Source of the DNA: Betaproteobacteria bacterium MOLA814
GTDB lineage: Bacteria > Pseudomonadota > Gammaproteobacteria > Burkholderiales > Burkholderiaceae_C
Length of the DNA: 64,000 nucleotides
Direction: 5' to 3'
Assembly (NCBI GenBank): GCA_000496475.1
Contig: AYMW01000001.1
Coordinates: forward strand, 184,623-248,622
Shown: positions 8,070-17,798 of the stretch, piece by piece
How positions within the stretch are numbered: the first letter of the stretch is position 1
How the letters are laid out: every line of letters starts with the position of its first letter
Position numbers and translations under genes: made by a program
Notes under the pieces: generated by a model
Told to the model about the DNA's origin: nothing
Databases searched by the model: none
The model's input: only the letters and a program-made list of their open reading frames with translations

Positions 8070-8351
8070 ATGGCGACAGCTAAAAAAGCACCTGCAGTCA
8101 AGCGCGCTCCCAACGCCGCTTTCATGAAGCCCATGACCATCAGCGCCGATTTGGCCGCTGTGATCGGCGCAGCACCAATGCCGCGTACCGAAGTTACCAA
8201 GAAAATTTGGGAATACATCAAAAAGAACGACTTGCAAGATGCCGCCAACCGCCGCAACATCAATGCCGACGACAAACTCCGAGTGATTTTTGGTAAAGAC
8301 CAAGTCACCATGTTCGAGATGACCAAGCTCATCAGCGTTCACTTGAGTTAA
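8070..8351 (+). CDS. SWIB/MDM2 domain-containing protein
   Basis: This 93-residue protein consists of a short basic N-terminus (MATAKKAPAVKRAPNAAFM) and one SWIB/MDM2 domain (PF02201): SADLAAVIGAAPMPRTEVTK, KIWEYIKKNDLQDA, NRRNINADDKLR and VIFGKDQVTMFEMTKLISVHL. SWIB domains are known from eukaryotic chromatin remodelling complexes; short bacterial versions occur in Chlamydia and many Burkholderiales and are thought to bind nucleic acid, though their role is not established. The start at 8070 follows AAAAGGAC at a normal spacing; an in-frame start at 7989 precedes that site and is rejected. It is monocistronic, ending in a strong terminator. Confidence 0.92.
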   Translation: MATAKKAPAVKRAPNAAFMKPMTISADLAAVIGAAPMPRTEVTKKIWEYIKKNDLQDAANRRNINADDKLRVIFGKDQVTMFEMTKLISVHLS

Positions 8352-8370
8352 TTCAGGTCTGCGCGGCAGC

Positions 8371-8406
8371 AACCACCTCAGCCCAACGGCCTAGGTGGTT
8401 TTTTTT
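8371..8406 (+). terminator. intrinsic terminator after the SWIB gene
   Basis: AACCACCT and AGGTGGTT form an 8-bp stem around a GC-rich loop, followed by TTTTTT, 20 bases after the SWIB stop codon. It can also serve the convergent leftward gene poorly, since the opposite strand has only a short A/T run. Confidence 0.9.
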
Positions 8407-8421
8407 CGCCTACGTGAAACC

Positions 8422-10146
8422 CTAGCCCGACGCATCAAGTGCGAATTGACGGATAGCCGACAAGGTGGCTTTGGTTGTAATGACCTCTGGATCCAACACC
8501 ACCTCAATCAAATAGCCGCTGGCGCTCGCCAACGCCACTTGCAAGGCAGCTTCAAACTCATGGGTGTGTGTAATACGCTGCGCGCCGTAGCCGTAGGCTT
8601 TGGCCAACGCACAAAAGTCAGGGTTTGCCAATGTACTGCCACTAAGACGCGCAGGATAGTGACGCTCTTGGTGCATGCGAATAGTGCCGTACATACTGTT
8701 ATTCAGCAGCAATACGATGGTTTTAGCACCATGTTGAACCGCTGTTGCCAACTCTTGGCCATTCATCAGAAAGTCACCGTCACCCGCAATGGTGAACACT
8801 GTACGCCCAGAGGAAATGGCCGCGCCAACCCCTGCTGGTATGCCGTAGCCCATGGCGCCATTGGTAGGCGCTAACTGGGTTTTAAGCCCGCGAGCCAAGC
8901 CAACATAGGGATAAAAGCGGTGTAACCAACTGGCAAAGTTACCTGCGCCATTGGTCAACACCGCATCCGCTGGCAGGTGCTTGACCAATGTATGAATGAT
9001 GGCTGGCATGTCTATGGTGCCGGGCATGGCCATGCCACCGTTGGCGACGTCTGTGTGTACGTGGTAATCGGCGTTGGCTTGATGCGTCCAATTGGATTGC
9101 ACCCACGCCACCTGGGGTGACTCGCCTTGGCAACTGGCGGCCAAGGCAGCTGCCGCGCTGGGCATGTCCGCGCAGCCGCTTACATGCGCCGTAAACACAC
9201 GGTTTAACTCATGAGCGCTGGCGTGTATGTGCACCAAATATTGTTTGCTCACTGGCGAGGTCACAAGTGTGTAGCCATCTGTGGTGGACTCACCCAAACG
9301 CGGGCCCAGCACAAACAAGTAATCGGCTTCTTGTATGCGCTTGCTCAATTGTGGGTTGATGGCCAAGCCCATGTCGCCGGCGTACAGCGCATGGCTGTTG
9401 TCAAAACAGTCTTGAAACCGAAACGCATTGCAGACTGGCAACTGCCAATGCTCAACCCATGTTTGCACATCGCGTGCCGCCTGAGACGTCCAACCGCCGC
9501 CGCCCAGCACCACCAGCGGGCGCTTAGCTGCTTGCAAGGCGTGTTCAATATCTAAGACCACGCGAGGTGACAAGCCCATAGGCACTGGCTGCGTGCACCC
9601 CAGTTGAGCCGGCACACCGTACAGATGCGCAGGTATCACCTGGGTCAGCATGTCCTCAGGCAATACCAACACCACTGGCCCAGGGCGACCGCTCATGGCT
9701 GTGGCGTATGCCCGCTGTACATACTCAGGTATTCGCAAGGGGTCGTCTATACGCTGCACAAGCTTGGCCATTGGGCCAAAAAACTGGGTAAAGTCCACCT
9801 CTTGAAACGCTTCACGGTCCCGGCAGTCAGCAGCCACATCGCCCACCAACAGCAGCAACGGTGTGCTGTCTTGAAACGCGGTGTGCAAGCCAATGCTCGC
9901 ATTGGTCGCACCTGGCCCCCGTGTGACCATGCAGACACCCGGGCGCCCCGTCAACTTGCCATGCGCTTCAGCCATGAATGCCGCCCCACCCTCTTGGCGA
10001 CACGTTACAAACTGAATGGCTTCGGCATGGAGATGCAAACCATCAAGAACTGCTAAATAACTCTCACCGGGCACACCAAAAGCATGGGTTGCTCCCTGCT
10101 CTATCAAGCACTCCACCAGCCAATGTCCTGCCAACTTAACCTGCAT
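8422..10146 (-). CDS. thiamine pyrophosphate-dependent enzyme, acetolactate synthase-like
   Basis: A 574-residue member of the ThDP-dependent decarboxylase/carboligase superfamily (POX/AHAS type). The N-terminal PYR domain has HAFGVPGESYLAVLDGL and the catalytic Glu region FVTCRQEGGAAFMAEAHG. A central TPP_enzyme_M domain follows, and the C-terminal PP domain carries the ThDP/Mg motif GDGDFLMNGQE ending in LLLNN. The start at 10146 (MQVKLAGHWLVE) follows AAGGG. It is not a clear IlvB: no small regulatory subunit or ilvC is nearby. It lies 21 bases after an MFS transporter gene and is probably co-transcribed with it, so the two may handle one metabolite. Substrate unknown; biosynthetic acetolactate synthase, a benzoylformate-decarboxylase-like or an oxalyl-CoA-like role cannot be separated by eye. 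Confidence 0.85.
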   Translation of the reverse strand: MQVKLAGHWLVECLIEQGATHAFGVPGESYLAVLDGLHLHAEAIQFVTCRQEGGAAFMAEAHGKLTGRPGVCMVTRGPGATNASIGLHTAFQDSTPLLLLVGDVAADCRDREAFQEVDFTQFFGPMAKLVQRIDDPLRIPEYVQRAYATAMSGRPGPVVLVLPEDMLTQVIPAHLYGVPAQLGCTQPVPMGLSPRVVLDIEHALQAAKRPLVVLGGGGWTSQAARDVQTWVEHWQLPVCNAFRFQDCFDNSHALYAGDMGLAINPQLSKRIQEADYLFVLGPRLGESTTDGYTLVTSPVSKQYLVHIHASAHELNRVFTAHVSGCADMPSAAAALAASCQGESPQVAWVQSNWTHQANADYHVHTDVANGGMAMPGTIDMPAIIHTLVKHLPADAVLTNGAGNFASWLHRFYPYVGLARGLKTQLAPTNGAMGYGIPAGVGAAISSGRTVFTIAGDGDFLMNGQELATAVQHGAKTIVLLLNNSMYGTIRMHQERHYPARLSGSTLANPDFCALAKAYGYGAQRITHTHEFEAALQVALASASGYLIEVVLDPEVITTKATLSAIRQFALDASG

Positions 10147-10167
10147 AACAACCCTTAAAAACAATAC

Positions 10168-11454
10168 TTAACAAACTGCATTTTCCGTCTGCGTCTGCGC
10201 GGCCATGTGGGCGCGTCTGGTCAAACGACCCACACCTAAAGCCAAGCCTACAGAGGCAAACAGCACCAACGCGGCACCGGCCAGGGTTGCTTGGTAGCGC
10301 CCTGCGTCCATCAGCGCACCGAATACAAGCGGCGACAAGGCAAAGCCAACGTCTAGGCCAGAGTAGACCGTGCCATACACCCGACCCGTTGCAGATGCAG
10401 GCGTGGCTTTACGAATCATCATGTCGCGGCTTGGCCCGCCAATCCCCACTGCAAAACCAGTGGCGGCCAAACCCAACATGGTCCCAGTAGCTCCCAACAA
10501 TGACGTGGCGCACAGCAGCAGCAAGGCGGCGCCTGCAGCCATCGAGTAGGCCACGACGCGATCACTGTATGCGGCCTTCTTGACCGCCACCCAGCCACCG
10601 ACCAACATACCCACAGCAGCACTTACCATATAGGCCGACAGCGTCACAGATGCGGCCTCAAAACTAACGCCGTGAAGCTGTTGCAAGATAGAAGGGGCAA
10701 AAGTTTGTATCACTGCCAGCGTCATGGTAGACAACATGAAGAAGCCAAAACACCACCACACGACTGCCAACTTCATGTAGGCCAGTGGGTGCTCTGTAGA
10801 AGCGACATAACGTATGTCGGCAGCGCGACTTTTGGCCGTAGACGTTGCCAAGCGTTCGCGGTTGGTCCACATCACCCACAGCACCAATAAGTACAACAGC
10901 GCAGCACACCAATATGCCACGCGCCAATTGGCCACTGCAGAAATACCCACCAAAAATACGGGTGCCAGCGCCCAGCCTAAATTACCGGTTAAACCGTGAG
11001 CGCTGAAGGCGTAGCCTAAACGAGGCTCCGACACACGCTGGTTCAATATGGTGAAGTCGGCGGGGTGAAATGGTGCATTGCCCAAACCCGCCAACAGAGC
11101 GGTCACGACCAGCCCGCTGTAACCAGTCGCAGTGGCTGCTGACATTGCAGCCAACGCAAATATAACCATTGAAGCAAATAACACCGGGCGCGCGCCAATG
11201 CGGTCGACCAAAAACCCAGACAAGGACTGGCCTACACCTGAAACAACAAAAAATAAGGTGACCAACAAGCCGACATCTGAAAAACTCAAGCCAAACTCGC
11301 GCATGAATACCGGAAACAGCGGCGCTAGCAGCAGGTGCGAAAAGTGTGAGGTGGCATGTGCCAAGCCCACCAAGCCAATGACTTGTGCGTCTTGGCGCAG
11401 TGGGATGAGGTGAACGGGTTCAGCGGGAGGCACAGTAGCAGCAGCGGTATTCAT
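10168..11454 (-). CDS. MFS transporter (Fsr-like, drug/metabolite)
   Basis: About 428 residues with twelve predicted membrane spans. The loop between spans 2 and 3 reads GFLVDRIGARPVLFAS, the classic MFS motif, and the second half has a related VGGWVAVKKAAYSDRVVAY. Overall it resembles the fosmidomycin-resistance-like MFS group (LAHATSHFSHLLLAPLFPVF near residue 30). The start at 11454 (MNTAAATVPP) is preferred over the non-homologous 14-residue extension to 11496. It precedes the ThDP enzyme gene by 21 bases on the same strand. Direction of transport and substrate are not evident. Confidence 0.85.
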   Translation of the reverse strand: MNTAAATVPPAEPVHLIPLRQDAQVIGLVGLAHATSHFSHLLLAPLFPVFMREFGLSFSDVGLLVTLFFVVSGVGQSLSGFLVDRIGARPVLFASMVIFALAAMSAATATGYSGLVVTALLAGLGNAPFHPADFTILNQRVSEPRLGYAFSAHGLTGNLGWALAPVFLVGISAVANWRVAYWCAALLYLLVLWVMWTNRERLATSTAKSRAADIRYVASTEHPLAYMKLAVVWWCFGFFMLSTMTLAVIQTFAPSILQQLHGVSFEAASVTLSAYMVSAAVGMLVGGWVAVKKAAYSDRVVAYSMAAGAALLLLCATSLLGATGTMLGLAATGFAVGIGGPSRDMMIRKATPASATGRVYGTVYSGLDVGFALSPLVFGALMDAGRYQATLAGAALVLFASVGLALGVGRLTRRAHMAAQTQTENAVC

Positions 11455-11545
11455 GACCAGAATAATACGCCGATTGCACGAGGCCTTTGCCTGCACTCAC
11501 CAGACCAGTGGCGCCAAGGTCAGCTTGTTGTGCCTCCGGCTGCGC

Positions 11546-14155
11546 TTATACAGACGCAGTCGCAATAGATTTAAAGTAAAACACGCCTGGATCAAGCGCA
11601 GGATCAACAGAAATATCGACTGTGGTGCCAGGTAAAAACTCCCCTTGCAACATGCGCTTGGACAATGGATTTTCAATGCGTTGCTGCATGGCTCGCTTCA
11701 ATGGGCGCGCACCATACACAGGGTCAAAGCCCACTTTGGCCAACTCGGCCAAGGCAGAGTTTGACACTTCGAGACCTAAGTCCAAGGCCTGCAAACGCTT
11801 GCGCAGACTTTTCAACTGAATGCCCGCAATGGCGCTGATGTGATGCGCATTGAGGCTGTGAAAAACCACTGTCTCATCAATGCGGTTGAGCAATTCAGGA
11901 CGGAAGTGGTTTTTTAGCTCGTCCCAAACCGCATCCTTAATGGCGACGTGCTCCTGTCCAGCCATATGCTGAATGATGTGAGAGCCAATGTTGCTGGTCA
12001 TCACAATGACGGTGTTTTTAAAGTTAACCGTTCGACCCTGACCGTCGGTTAAACGCCCATCGTCCAACACCTGCAACAAAATATTGAATACATCTGGGTG
12101 TGCCTTTTCAATTTCATCAAGCAGCAACACGCTGTAAGGCTTGCGTCGTACGGCCTCTGTGAGGTAGCCGCCTTCGTCGTAGCCCACATAGCCCGGGGGC
12201 GCACCAATCAGGCGACTGACGGAGTGCTTTTCCATAAACTCGCTCATGTCGACTCGAATCAAGTGGTCTTCGCTGTCAAACAAAAAACCCGCCAACGCTT
12301 TGCACAGCTCAGTTTTACCAACACCGGTTGGCCCCAAAAACAAGAAAGAACCAGTGGGGCGATTGGGGTCTGACAAGCCCGCACGTGAGCGACGAATGGC
12401 ATCAGCAACCGCCGTAATGGCCTCGTCTTGACCCACCACACGTTGGTGCAGTTGGTCTTCCATCTGCAACAACTTATCGCGCTCGCCCTGCATCAGTTTG
12501 GACACAGGAATGCCAGTCATGCGTGCCACGACATCCGCAATTTCTTCAGCGCCAACTTGCGTTCTCAACAACCGATTGGGTGCATTCGCAGGCTTGCTGG
12601 CTTCTTTGTCTTGCGCGGCGTGCAATTCTTTTTCCAGCTCTGGTAGACGCCCGTATTGCAGCTCGGCAACTTTATTGAAATCGCCTTTGCGCTTTAAATC
12701 CTCAATTTGAAAGCGCATTTTGTCAATTTCTTCACGCACGTGGGCAGAGCCTAATGCGGCGGCTTTTTCGGCTTTCCAGACCTCGGCCAAGTCGGCATAT
12801 TCGAGCTGCAACTTGCCGATTTCTTCTTCCAACAACGTCATGCGTTTTTTGGAGGCTTCGTCGGTTTCTTTGCGAACGGCTTCACGCTCAATTTTGAGCT
12901 GGATTAAACGCCGATCGAGTTTGTCCATGATTTCTGGCTTGGAGTCGATTTCTATTTTTATCTTTGCCGCTGCCTCGTCAATCAGATCGATCGCCTTGTC
13001 AGGCAAAAACCGATCGGTGATGTAGCGGTCGCTCAGCTCGGCAGCCGCCACAATGGCCGGGTCAGTGATGTCAACACCGTGGTGCACTTCGTAACGCTCT
13101 TGCAGGCCGCGCAATATGGCGATAGTGGCCTCCACTGTAGGCTCGCCCACCAATACCTTTTGAAAGCGACGCTCTAAAGCGGCGTCTTTTTCAATGTACT
13201 TGCGGTATTCATCAAGCGTGGTCGCGCCCATGCAGTGCAACTCGCCGCGCGCCAAGGCGGGCTTTAGCATGTTGCCTGCGTCCATGGCACCCTCGCCTTT
13301 GCCCGCACCCACCATGGTGTGAATTTCATCAATAAATAAAATAATGCGCCCATCATCAGCGGCCACTTCTTTCAACACCGTCTTGAGGCGCTCCTCAAAC
13401 TCACCGCGGTATTTGGCACCCGCCAACAAACCCGCCATGTCTAAGGACAGCACGCGTTTGTCTTTGAGTGTGTCTGGCACCTCACCCGCCACAATGCGCT
13501 GCGCCAAGCCTTCGACGATGGCTGTTTTGCCCACACCCGGCTCACCAATGAGCACGGGGTTGTTTTTGGTACGGCGCTGCAGCACCTGAATGGCACGGCG
13601 TATTTCATCGTCGCGCCCAATAACTGGGTCTAACTTGCCTTGGCGCGCGCGCTCTGTAAGATCTAGCGTGTATTTTTTAAGTGCTTCGCGCTGTGTTTCA
13701 GCCTCGGGACTGTCCACGCGCTGCCCACCTCGTACAGTCGCAATGGCCTGCTCAAAAGCGGTGCGACTGAGGCCATGCTTGCGAACCAATTCGCCAGCAT
13801 CGCCTTTATGATCGGCCAAAGCGCTTAAAAACAACTCGCTGGCAACGTATTGGTCACCGCGCTTGATGGCGTCTTTTTCGGCTTGCTGCAGCAAGCTCAG
13901 CAAGTCACGTCCAACCTGCACCTGCTCTTGGCCCTGCACTTGAGGTAAGCCTTTGATAAGCTTGTCTGCCGCCTCGCTCAGGGCGTTGACCTTGACATTG
14001 GCGCGCTGTAACAAAGAAGCTGGGCCATCCGTTTGACGCAGCATGGCTTGCAACAAGTGCACAGGCTCAATGTAGGCGTGGTCATTGCCCAAGGCAAGAC
14101 TTTGAGCGTCAGACAAGGCTTCTTGGAATTTGGTAGTTAATTTGTCGGCGCGCAT
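11546..14155 (-). CDS. clpB: ATP-dependent disaggregase ClpB
   Basis: ClpB is a hexameric AAA+ chaperone that works with DnaK to pull apart aggregated proteins. The 869-residue product has the Clp_N repeat domain, NBD1 with Walker [14 protein letters not shown] and Walker [10 protein letters not shown], the long middle coiled coil (from about residue 410, with repeated EA-rich helices), NBD2 with [14 protein letters not shown] and [13 protein letters not shown], and the C-terminal D2-small domain. The length is normal. It is preceded by a good sigma32 promoter and GGAG just before the ATG. It is the last gene before the MFS/ThDP pair on the same strand. Confidence 0.97.
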   Translation of the reverse strand: MRADKLTTKFQEALSDAQSLALGNDHAYIEPVHLLQAMLRQTDGPASLLQRANVKVNALSEAADKLIKGLPQVQGQEQVQVGRDLLSLLQQAEKDAIKRGDQYVASELFLSALADHKGDAGELVRKHGLSRTAFEQAIATVRGGQRVDSPEAETQREALKKYTLDLTERARQGKLDPVIGRDDEIRRAIQVLQRRTKNNPVLIGEPGVGKTAIVEGLAQRIVAGEVPDTLKDKRVLSLDMAGLLAGAKYRGEFEERLKTVLKEVAADDGRIILFIDEIHTMVGAGKGEGAMDAGNMLKPALARGELHCMGATTLDEYRKYIEKDAALERRFQKVLVGEPTVEATIAILRGLQERYEVHHGVDITDPAIVAAAELSDRYITDRFLPDKAIDLIDEAAAKIKIEIDSKPEIMDKLDRRLIQLKIEREAVRKETDEASKKRMTLLEEEIGKLQLEYADLAEVWKAEKAAALGSAHVREEIDKMRFQIEDLKRKGDFNKVAELQYGRLPELEKELHAAQDKEASKPANAPNRLLRTQVGAEEIADVVARMTGIPVSKLMQGERDKLLQMEDQLHQRVVGQDEAITAVADAIRRSRAGLSDPNRPTGSFLFLGPTGVGKTELCKALAGFLFDSEDHLIRVDMSEFMEKHSVSRLIGAPPGYVGYDEGGYLTEAVRRKPYSVLLLDEIEKAHPDVFNILLQVLDDGRLTDGQGRTVNFKNTVIVMTSNIGSHIIQHMAGQEHVAIKDAVWDELKNHFRPELLNRIDETVVFHSLNAHHISAIAGIQLKSLRKRLQALDLGLEVSNSALAELAKVGFDPVYGARPLKRAMQQRIENPLSKRMLQGEFLPGTTVDISVDPALDPGVFYFKSIATASV

Positions 14156-14190
14156 GGTGTGGTCTCCATTACAACTATAAGTAAGTTGTC

Positions 14191-14218
14191 ATATGGAGTG
14201 AGTGTGCAGTCTTTCAAG
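14191..14218 (-). promoter_or_regulatory. sigma32 heat-shock promoter of clpB
   Basis: On the leftward strand CTTGAAA (14218-14212) is followed after 13 bases by CTCCATAT (14198-14191), a near-perfect match to the sigma32 consensus CTTGAAA-N11/16-CCCCATNT. It lies about 40 bases before the clpB start, as expected. The 5' leader that results carries a small perfect hairpin (ACAACT and AGTTGT at 14171-14189) just before the ribosome-binding site. Confidence 0.85.
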
Positions 14219-14269
14219 ACCACACGGCATACCCCAACGGGTATTTATTGCGCAACTGCTGGGTGCCGG

Positions 14270-14755
14270 TCAACCACCAGCATTGCTGGCGTTGATACCC
14301 CAACGAGCCAAAGCTGCATCATCAGCCTCGCGTGCGTCCACCCACTGCGCGCCAGCGGCGGTGTGTTCTTTTTTCCAAAATGGCGCTTGCGTTTTGAGGT
14401 AGTCCATTAAAAACTCGCAGGCCTGAAACGACTCATGCCTGTGGGTGGATGTCACTGCAACCAACACAATTTGATCGCCTGCCAATAACTCACCAACACG
14501 GTGAATGACAACGGCATCAAACATATCAAACCGCGCCTTGGCTTGAACCACCATGGCTTCAATCGCTTTTTCGGTCATACCTGGGTAGTGCTCAAGCGTC
14601 ATGCCATGGATATCTTTGGCATTCGGTTCTTGTTTGTTCCAGATGCGCACAGTACCTACAAACGAACAAACTGCACCAACTTGCAGGTTGTTTGCATGCA
14701 GGGCCGCCAACTCGGTTGAAACGTCAAAGTCTTGTGTTTGTATGCGAACTGTCAT
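14270..14755 (-). CDS. moaE: molybdopterin synthase catalytic subunit MoaE
   Basis: MoaE, with thiocarboxylated MoaD, inserts two sulfurs into precursor Z to make molybdopterin. Seen here: AVCSFVGTVR near the N-terminus, LEHYPGMTEKAIE, VVIHRVGELLAGDQIVLVAV, the conserved STHRHESFQACEFLMDYLK, and the catalytic-site lysines in APFWKKEH. The 161-residue start at 14755 (MTVRIQTQDFD) matches the family; a GTG at 14782 would overlap the moaD stop and adds unrelated residues. It follows moaD by 19 bases and is the last gene of the leftward moe/moa group. Confidence 0.95.
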   Translation of the reverse strand: MTVRIQTQDFDVSTELAALHANNLQVGAVCSFVGTVRIWNKQEPNAKDIHGMTLEHYPGMTEKAIEAMVVQAKARFDMFDAVVIHRVGELLAGDQIVLVAVTSTHRHESFQACEFLMDYLKTQAPFWKKEHTAAGAQWVDAREADDAALARWGINASNAGG

Positions 14756-14774
14756 GGTTGGAACAAATAAAGGT

Positions 14775-15035
14775 TTAACCACCAGTCACCGGCGGGAAGA
14801 AAGCCACCTCGTCGCCCGCAGCGACCACTTGGTTGGCGTCCACAATTTGGTGATTCACAGCAATACGCAACACTTGGTCACTGGCCAAGGCCATAGACCA
14901 AGGCTGACCCTTGGCCACCAAGGCCTCGCGCACGCCAGCGGCTGTGGATGGCACACCTGCATCAGCAGGCCATGCCTCAACAGCGCAGCCTATGGCTTCG
15001 CGTACACCGGCAAAATAACGAATGGTAATACTCAT
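14775..15035 (-). CDS. moaD: molybdopterin synthase sulfur carrier subunit MoaD
   Basis: An 86-residue ubiquitin-like protein ending in VTGG, the double glycine that is adenylated and thiocarboxylated before sulfur transfer to precursor Z. The N-terminus SITIRYFAGVREAIG and the strand LRIAVNHQIVDANQVVAAGD followed by EVAFFPPVTGG fit the ThiS/MoaD fold. It lies between moeA (25 bases upstream) and moaE (19 bases downstream). Confidence 0.95.
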   Translation of the reverse strand: MSITIRYFAGVREAIGCAVEAWPADAGVPSTAAGVREALVAKGQPWSMALASDQVLRIAVNHQIVDANQVVAAGDEVAFFPPVTGG

Positions 15036-15060
15036 GGGCTTGTTACTCGCGGTTTAACAG

Positions 15061-16365
15061 TCAAGCTATGCACTGTGACATAGGCCAAAAAGACACGGTG
15101 TCACCGCGGCTAATCGATTGGCTAGGAGGGTTGTCAACAAAGCCATCTGCCCACGACACGGATGTCAACACGCCAGAGCTTTGGTTGGGATACAAATCAA
15201 GCCCGCCTAGTGTGTTGCGTTTGACACGCAAAAATTCACGGCGCTTGTCTGGCTTGGGCCAATTAAAGTGCGCAGTCATAGGCAAGGCGTGCACGCCTGC
15301 ATGACTCACGCCCAGCAAGCGGTCAATGAAGGGCCTGACCAGAACAACAAAGGTCACAAAACTAGACACTGGGTTGCCCGGCAAACCGACAAAGTGCGCG
15401 CAGCTTGCAGCGTTGAGCCGATTGATGCGGCCATATGCAAATGGCTTGCCCGGCTTGATGGCCAGTGCCCATAAATCGAGAGAGCCCAAGCTTTGAACAG
15501 CTGGCTTGACGTGGTCTTCTTCTCCCACGCTCACACCGCCAGTACTGACAATTAAATCGTGGTCGTTGGCCGCGTGTTGTAAAGCAGCTTGGGTATCAGC
15601 CAGTGTGTCTGCAACGATGGCCAACTCTGTGACGTGCGCGCCCAACCTTGTAAGCAACGTGCTTAAAAAGAAACCATTGGAGCTGAAAATAGCGCCCGGC
15701 GGCAAAGCGTCAGCTGCTACAGCGCCAGGCATCACCAGTTCGTCACCCGTTGACAACAACGCCACACGCAATGGCTTGAGCACGCTCACATGCGCTTGGC
15801 CAATGCTGGCCAACAACCCTAGGTGTGCAGGCGTTAAACGCGTACCTTTGCGCACGACGACTTGTCCGTTGGCAATATCTTCGCCACGCATGCGAATGTT
15901 TTGCCCCGGTGTTGGCGCTTGAGTTAGGCGCACAACATCGCCTCCTGGTTGTGGCGACACCAAGCAGTCTTCTTGCATCACCACAGCATTGGCATTGACT
16001 GGGATGGGCGCACCAGTAAAAATTCGCGCCACAGTGCCACCAGCCAAGTTGCCTGAGAAGTGGCCCGCTGGAATACGCGCAGATTGCGGCAAGCCCTCAC
16101 GCAACGCGGTGCTGGTATCAGCTACGTTAAGGGCGTAGCCGTCCACAGATGAGTTGTCAAAACCCGGCACGTCAAGTTGAGCCACCACATCGTTTCCAAG
16201 CACACGCCCGTCGGCCAACTGCAGCAGTACATCTTCTACAGATGTCAGCGGCGAGGCATTCGCCAACAGCTCAAGCAAGGCATCATCTAAAGACTTGAGG
16301 GGTGGTCGTGCTGGCGTTTGCTGGGCCAGTTTGTTGTCATTGGGGGTGGGGGACGTGCTGTTCAT
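15061..16365 (-). CDS. moeA: molybdopterin molybdotransferase MoeA
   Basis: MoeA inserts molybdate into adenylylated molybdopterin, the last common step of Mo-cofactor synthesis. The 434-residue protein shows the MoeA domains in order: the N-terminal part with VDGYALNVAD, the beta-barrel domain with GGTVARIFTGAPIP and VVMQED, the MoCF_biosynth domain with LLSTGDELV, LIVSTGGVSVGEEDHV and AHFVGLPGNPVSSFVTF, and a C-terminal beta domain. Its ATG overlaps the thrC stop (ATGA), so Mo-cofactor genes are translationally tied to the threonine genes; this mixed operon is common in Burkholderiales. Confidence 0.95.
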   Translation of the reverse strand: MNSTSPTPNDNKLAQQTPARPPLKSLDDALLELLANASPLTSVEDVLLQLADGRVLGNDVVAQLDVPGFDNSSVDGYALNVADTSTALREGLPQSARIPAGHFSGNLAGGTVARIFTGAPIPVNANAVVMQEDCLVSPQPGGDVVRLTQAPTPGQNIRMRGEDIANGQVVVRKGTRLTPAHLGLLASIGQAHVSVLKPLRVALLSTGDELVMPGAVAADALPPGAIFSSNGFFLSTLLTRLGAHVTELAIVADTLADTQAALQHAANDHDLIVSTGGVSVGEEDHVKPAVQSLGSLDLWALAIKPGKPFAYGRINRLNAASCAHFVGLPGNPVSSFVTFVVLVRPFIDRLLGVSHAGVHALPMTAHFNWPKPDKRREFLRVKRNTLGGLDLYPNQSSGVLTSVSWADGFVDNPPSQSISRGDTVSFWPMSQCIA

Positions 16366-17798
16366 ACCGGCGTTTGCGCTTCGACGCCGGCGTGTTTGCG
16401 AATGAAGCTTTTCACGCCCTCAACATCCGCAGACATACGCACAGAGCGTTTGGGTAGATTTTCAATGCCTTCAAACTTGGTTGGACATGGGGGTAGCTGA
16501 CCTGTGGCCTCCACAATAGTTTGTGAGAATTTAATAGGCAAAGCTGTTTCCAACACAATCATGGGCACACCAGGTATGAGGTGTTCAGCCGCTACTTTTA
16601 CACCGTCGGCGGTATGCGGATCAATCAGCAACCCATAGTCGGCCAAGGTGCTTTTAATGGTTGCTAAGCGGTTGGCATGGGTGCTGGTACCACTGATAAA
16701 ACCGTAGTCTGTTGCGGCTGTGGCAAACGCAGGCTCGGCGCTGAGGTCGAAGCTGCCGGTGGTGCGCAAACTGTCGTCGAACAAGCGCTTGGTAACCGCG
16801 CCATCGCGTCCCATGAGGTCAAATACAAAACGCTCAAAGTTGCTGGCTTTGGAAATATCCATAGATGGGCTGGAGGTTTCAAACGTCTCAGCGCTGGCGC
16901 GCACACGGTACACACCAGCGCGAAAAAATTCATCCAACACATTGTTCTCGTTTGTGGCAACCACCAGCTTGTCAATTGGCAGCCCCATCATGCGGGCCAC
17001 ATGGCCGGCGCACACATTGCCAAAGTTGCCACTGGGCACAGCAAAGCTCACGCGCTGTTCTGAGCTTTGTGTGGCTTGCAAATAGCCCGCAAAGTAATAC
17101 ACCACCTGCGCCATCAAACGTGCCCAGTTGATAGAGTTGACTGTACCAATGCGCATACTTGTTTTAAATGACAAGTCGCTAGACACAGCTTTCACAATGT
17201 CTTGGCAATCGTCAAATACGCCATCAATGGTGATGTTGTGAATGTTGTCATCTAACAAACTAAACATTTGCGCTTGCTGAAAAGGGCTCATACGGTCATG
17301 AGGGCTGGTCATGAACACGCGTACACCGCTTTTTCCCCGCATTGCGTATTCAGCAGCGCTGCCTGTATCGCCAGACGTGGCACCCAAAATATTCAGTGTC
17401 TCACCTCTGCGAGCCAACTCGTACTCAAACAAATTGCCAAGCAACTGCATGGCCATGTCTTTAAAAGCCAACGTTGGGCCGTTAGACAAGCCCTCAATGT
17501 AGAAGCCGTCTTTTAGTTGTGTAAGCGGCACGATGGCCTCAGTGCCAAATACCTCTTGGGTATACGTTTTGGCACACAGCGCCTTCAGGTCTGCGCTGGG
17601 GATGTCATCAATGTACAAAGATAAGACTTCAAACGCCAGCTCGTTGTAGGGCAAGGAGCGCCAAACGTCCAAGGTTGAAGCGCAGACTTGGGGGTAATGT
17701 TCGGGCAAGTACAGGCCGCCATCTGGGGCCAACCCTGCCAACAAAATATCGCAAAACCGCTTGGGTGATCGGTCACCGCGGGTAGATATGTATTGCAT
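16362..17798 (-). CDS. thrC: threonine synthase
   Basis: Threonine synthase converts O-phosphohomoserine to threonine with PLP. The N-terminal MQYISTRGDRSPKRF and LAGLAPDGGLYLPEHYP are typical; the PLP lysine is in NGPTLAFKDMAMQLLGNLFE; LNILGATSGDTGSAAEYAMRG is the phosphate-binding loop. The length of 478 residues fits the bacterial/fungal long form. It overlaps hom by one base (TAATG) and moeA by four, so alaA-hom-thrC-moeA looks like one leftward operon. Confidence 0.96.
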   Translation of the reverse strand: MQYISTRGDRSPKRFCDILLAGLAPDGGLYLPEHYPQVCASTLDVWRSLPYNELAFEVLSLYIDDIPSADLKALCAKTYTQEVFGTEAIVPLTQLKDGFYIEGLSNGPTLAFKDMAMQLLGNLFEYELARRGETLNILGATSGDTGSAAEYAMRGKSGVRVFMTSPHDRMSPFQQAQMFSLLDDNIHNITIDGVFDDCQDIVKAVSSDLSFKTSMRIGTVNSINWARLMAQVVYYFAGYLQATQSSEQRVSFAVPSGNFGNVCAGHVARMMGLPIDKLVVATNENNVLDEFFRAGVYRVRASAETFETSSPSMDISKASNFERFVFDLMGRDGAVTKRLFDDSLRTTGSFDLSAEPAFATAATDYGFISGTSTHANRLATIKSTLADYGLLIDPHTADGVKVAAEHLIPGVPMIVLETALPIKFSQTIVEATGQLPPCPTKFEGIENLPKRSVRMSADVEGVKSFIRKHAGVEAQTPV

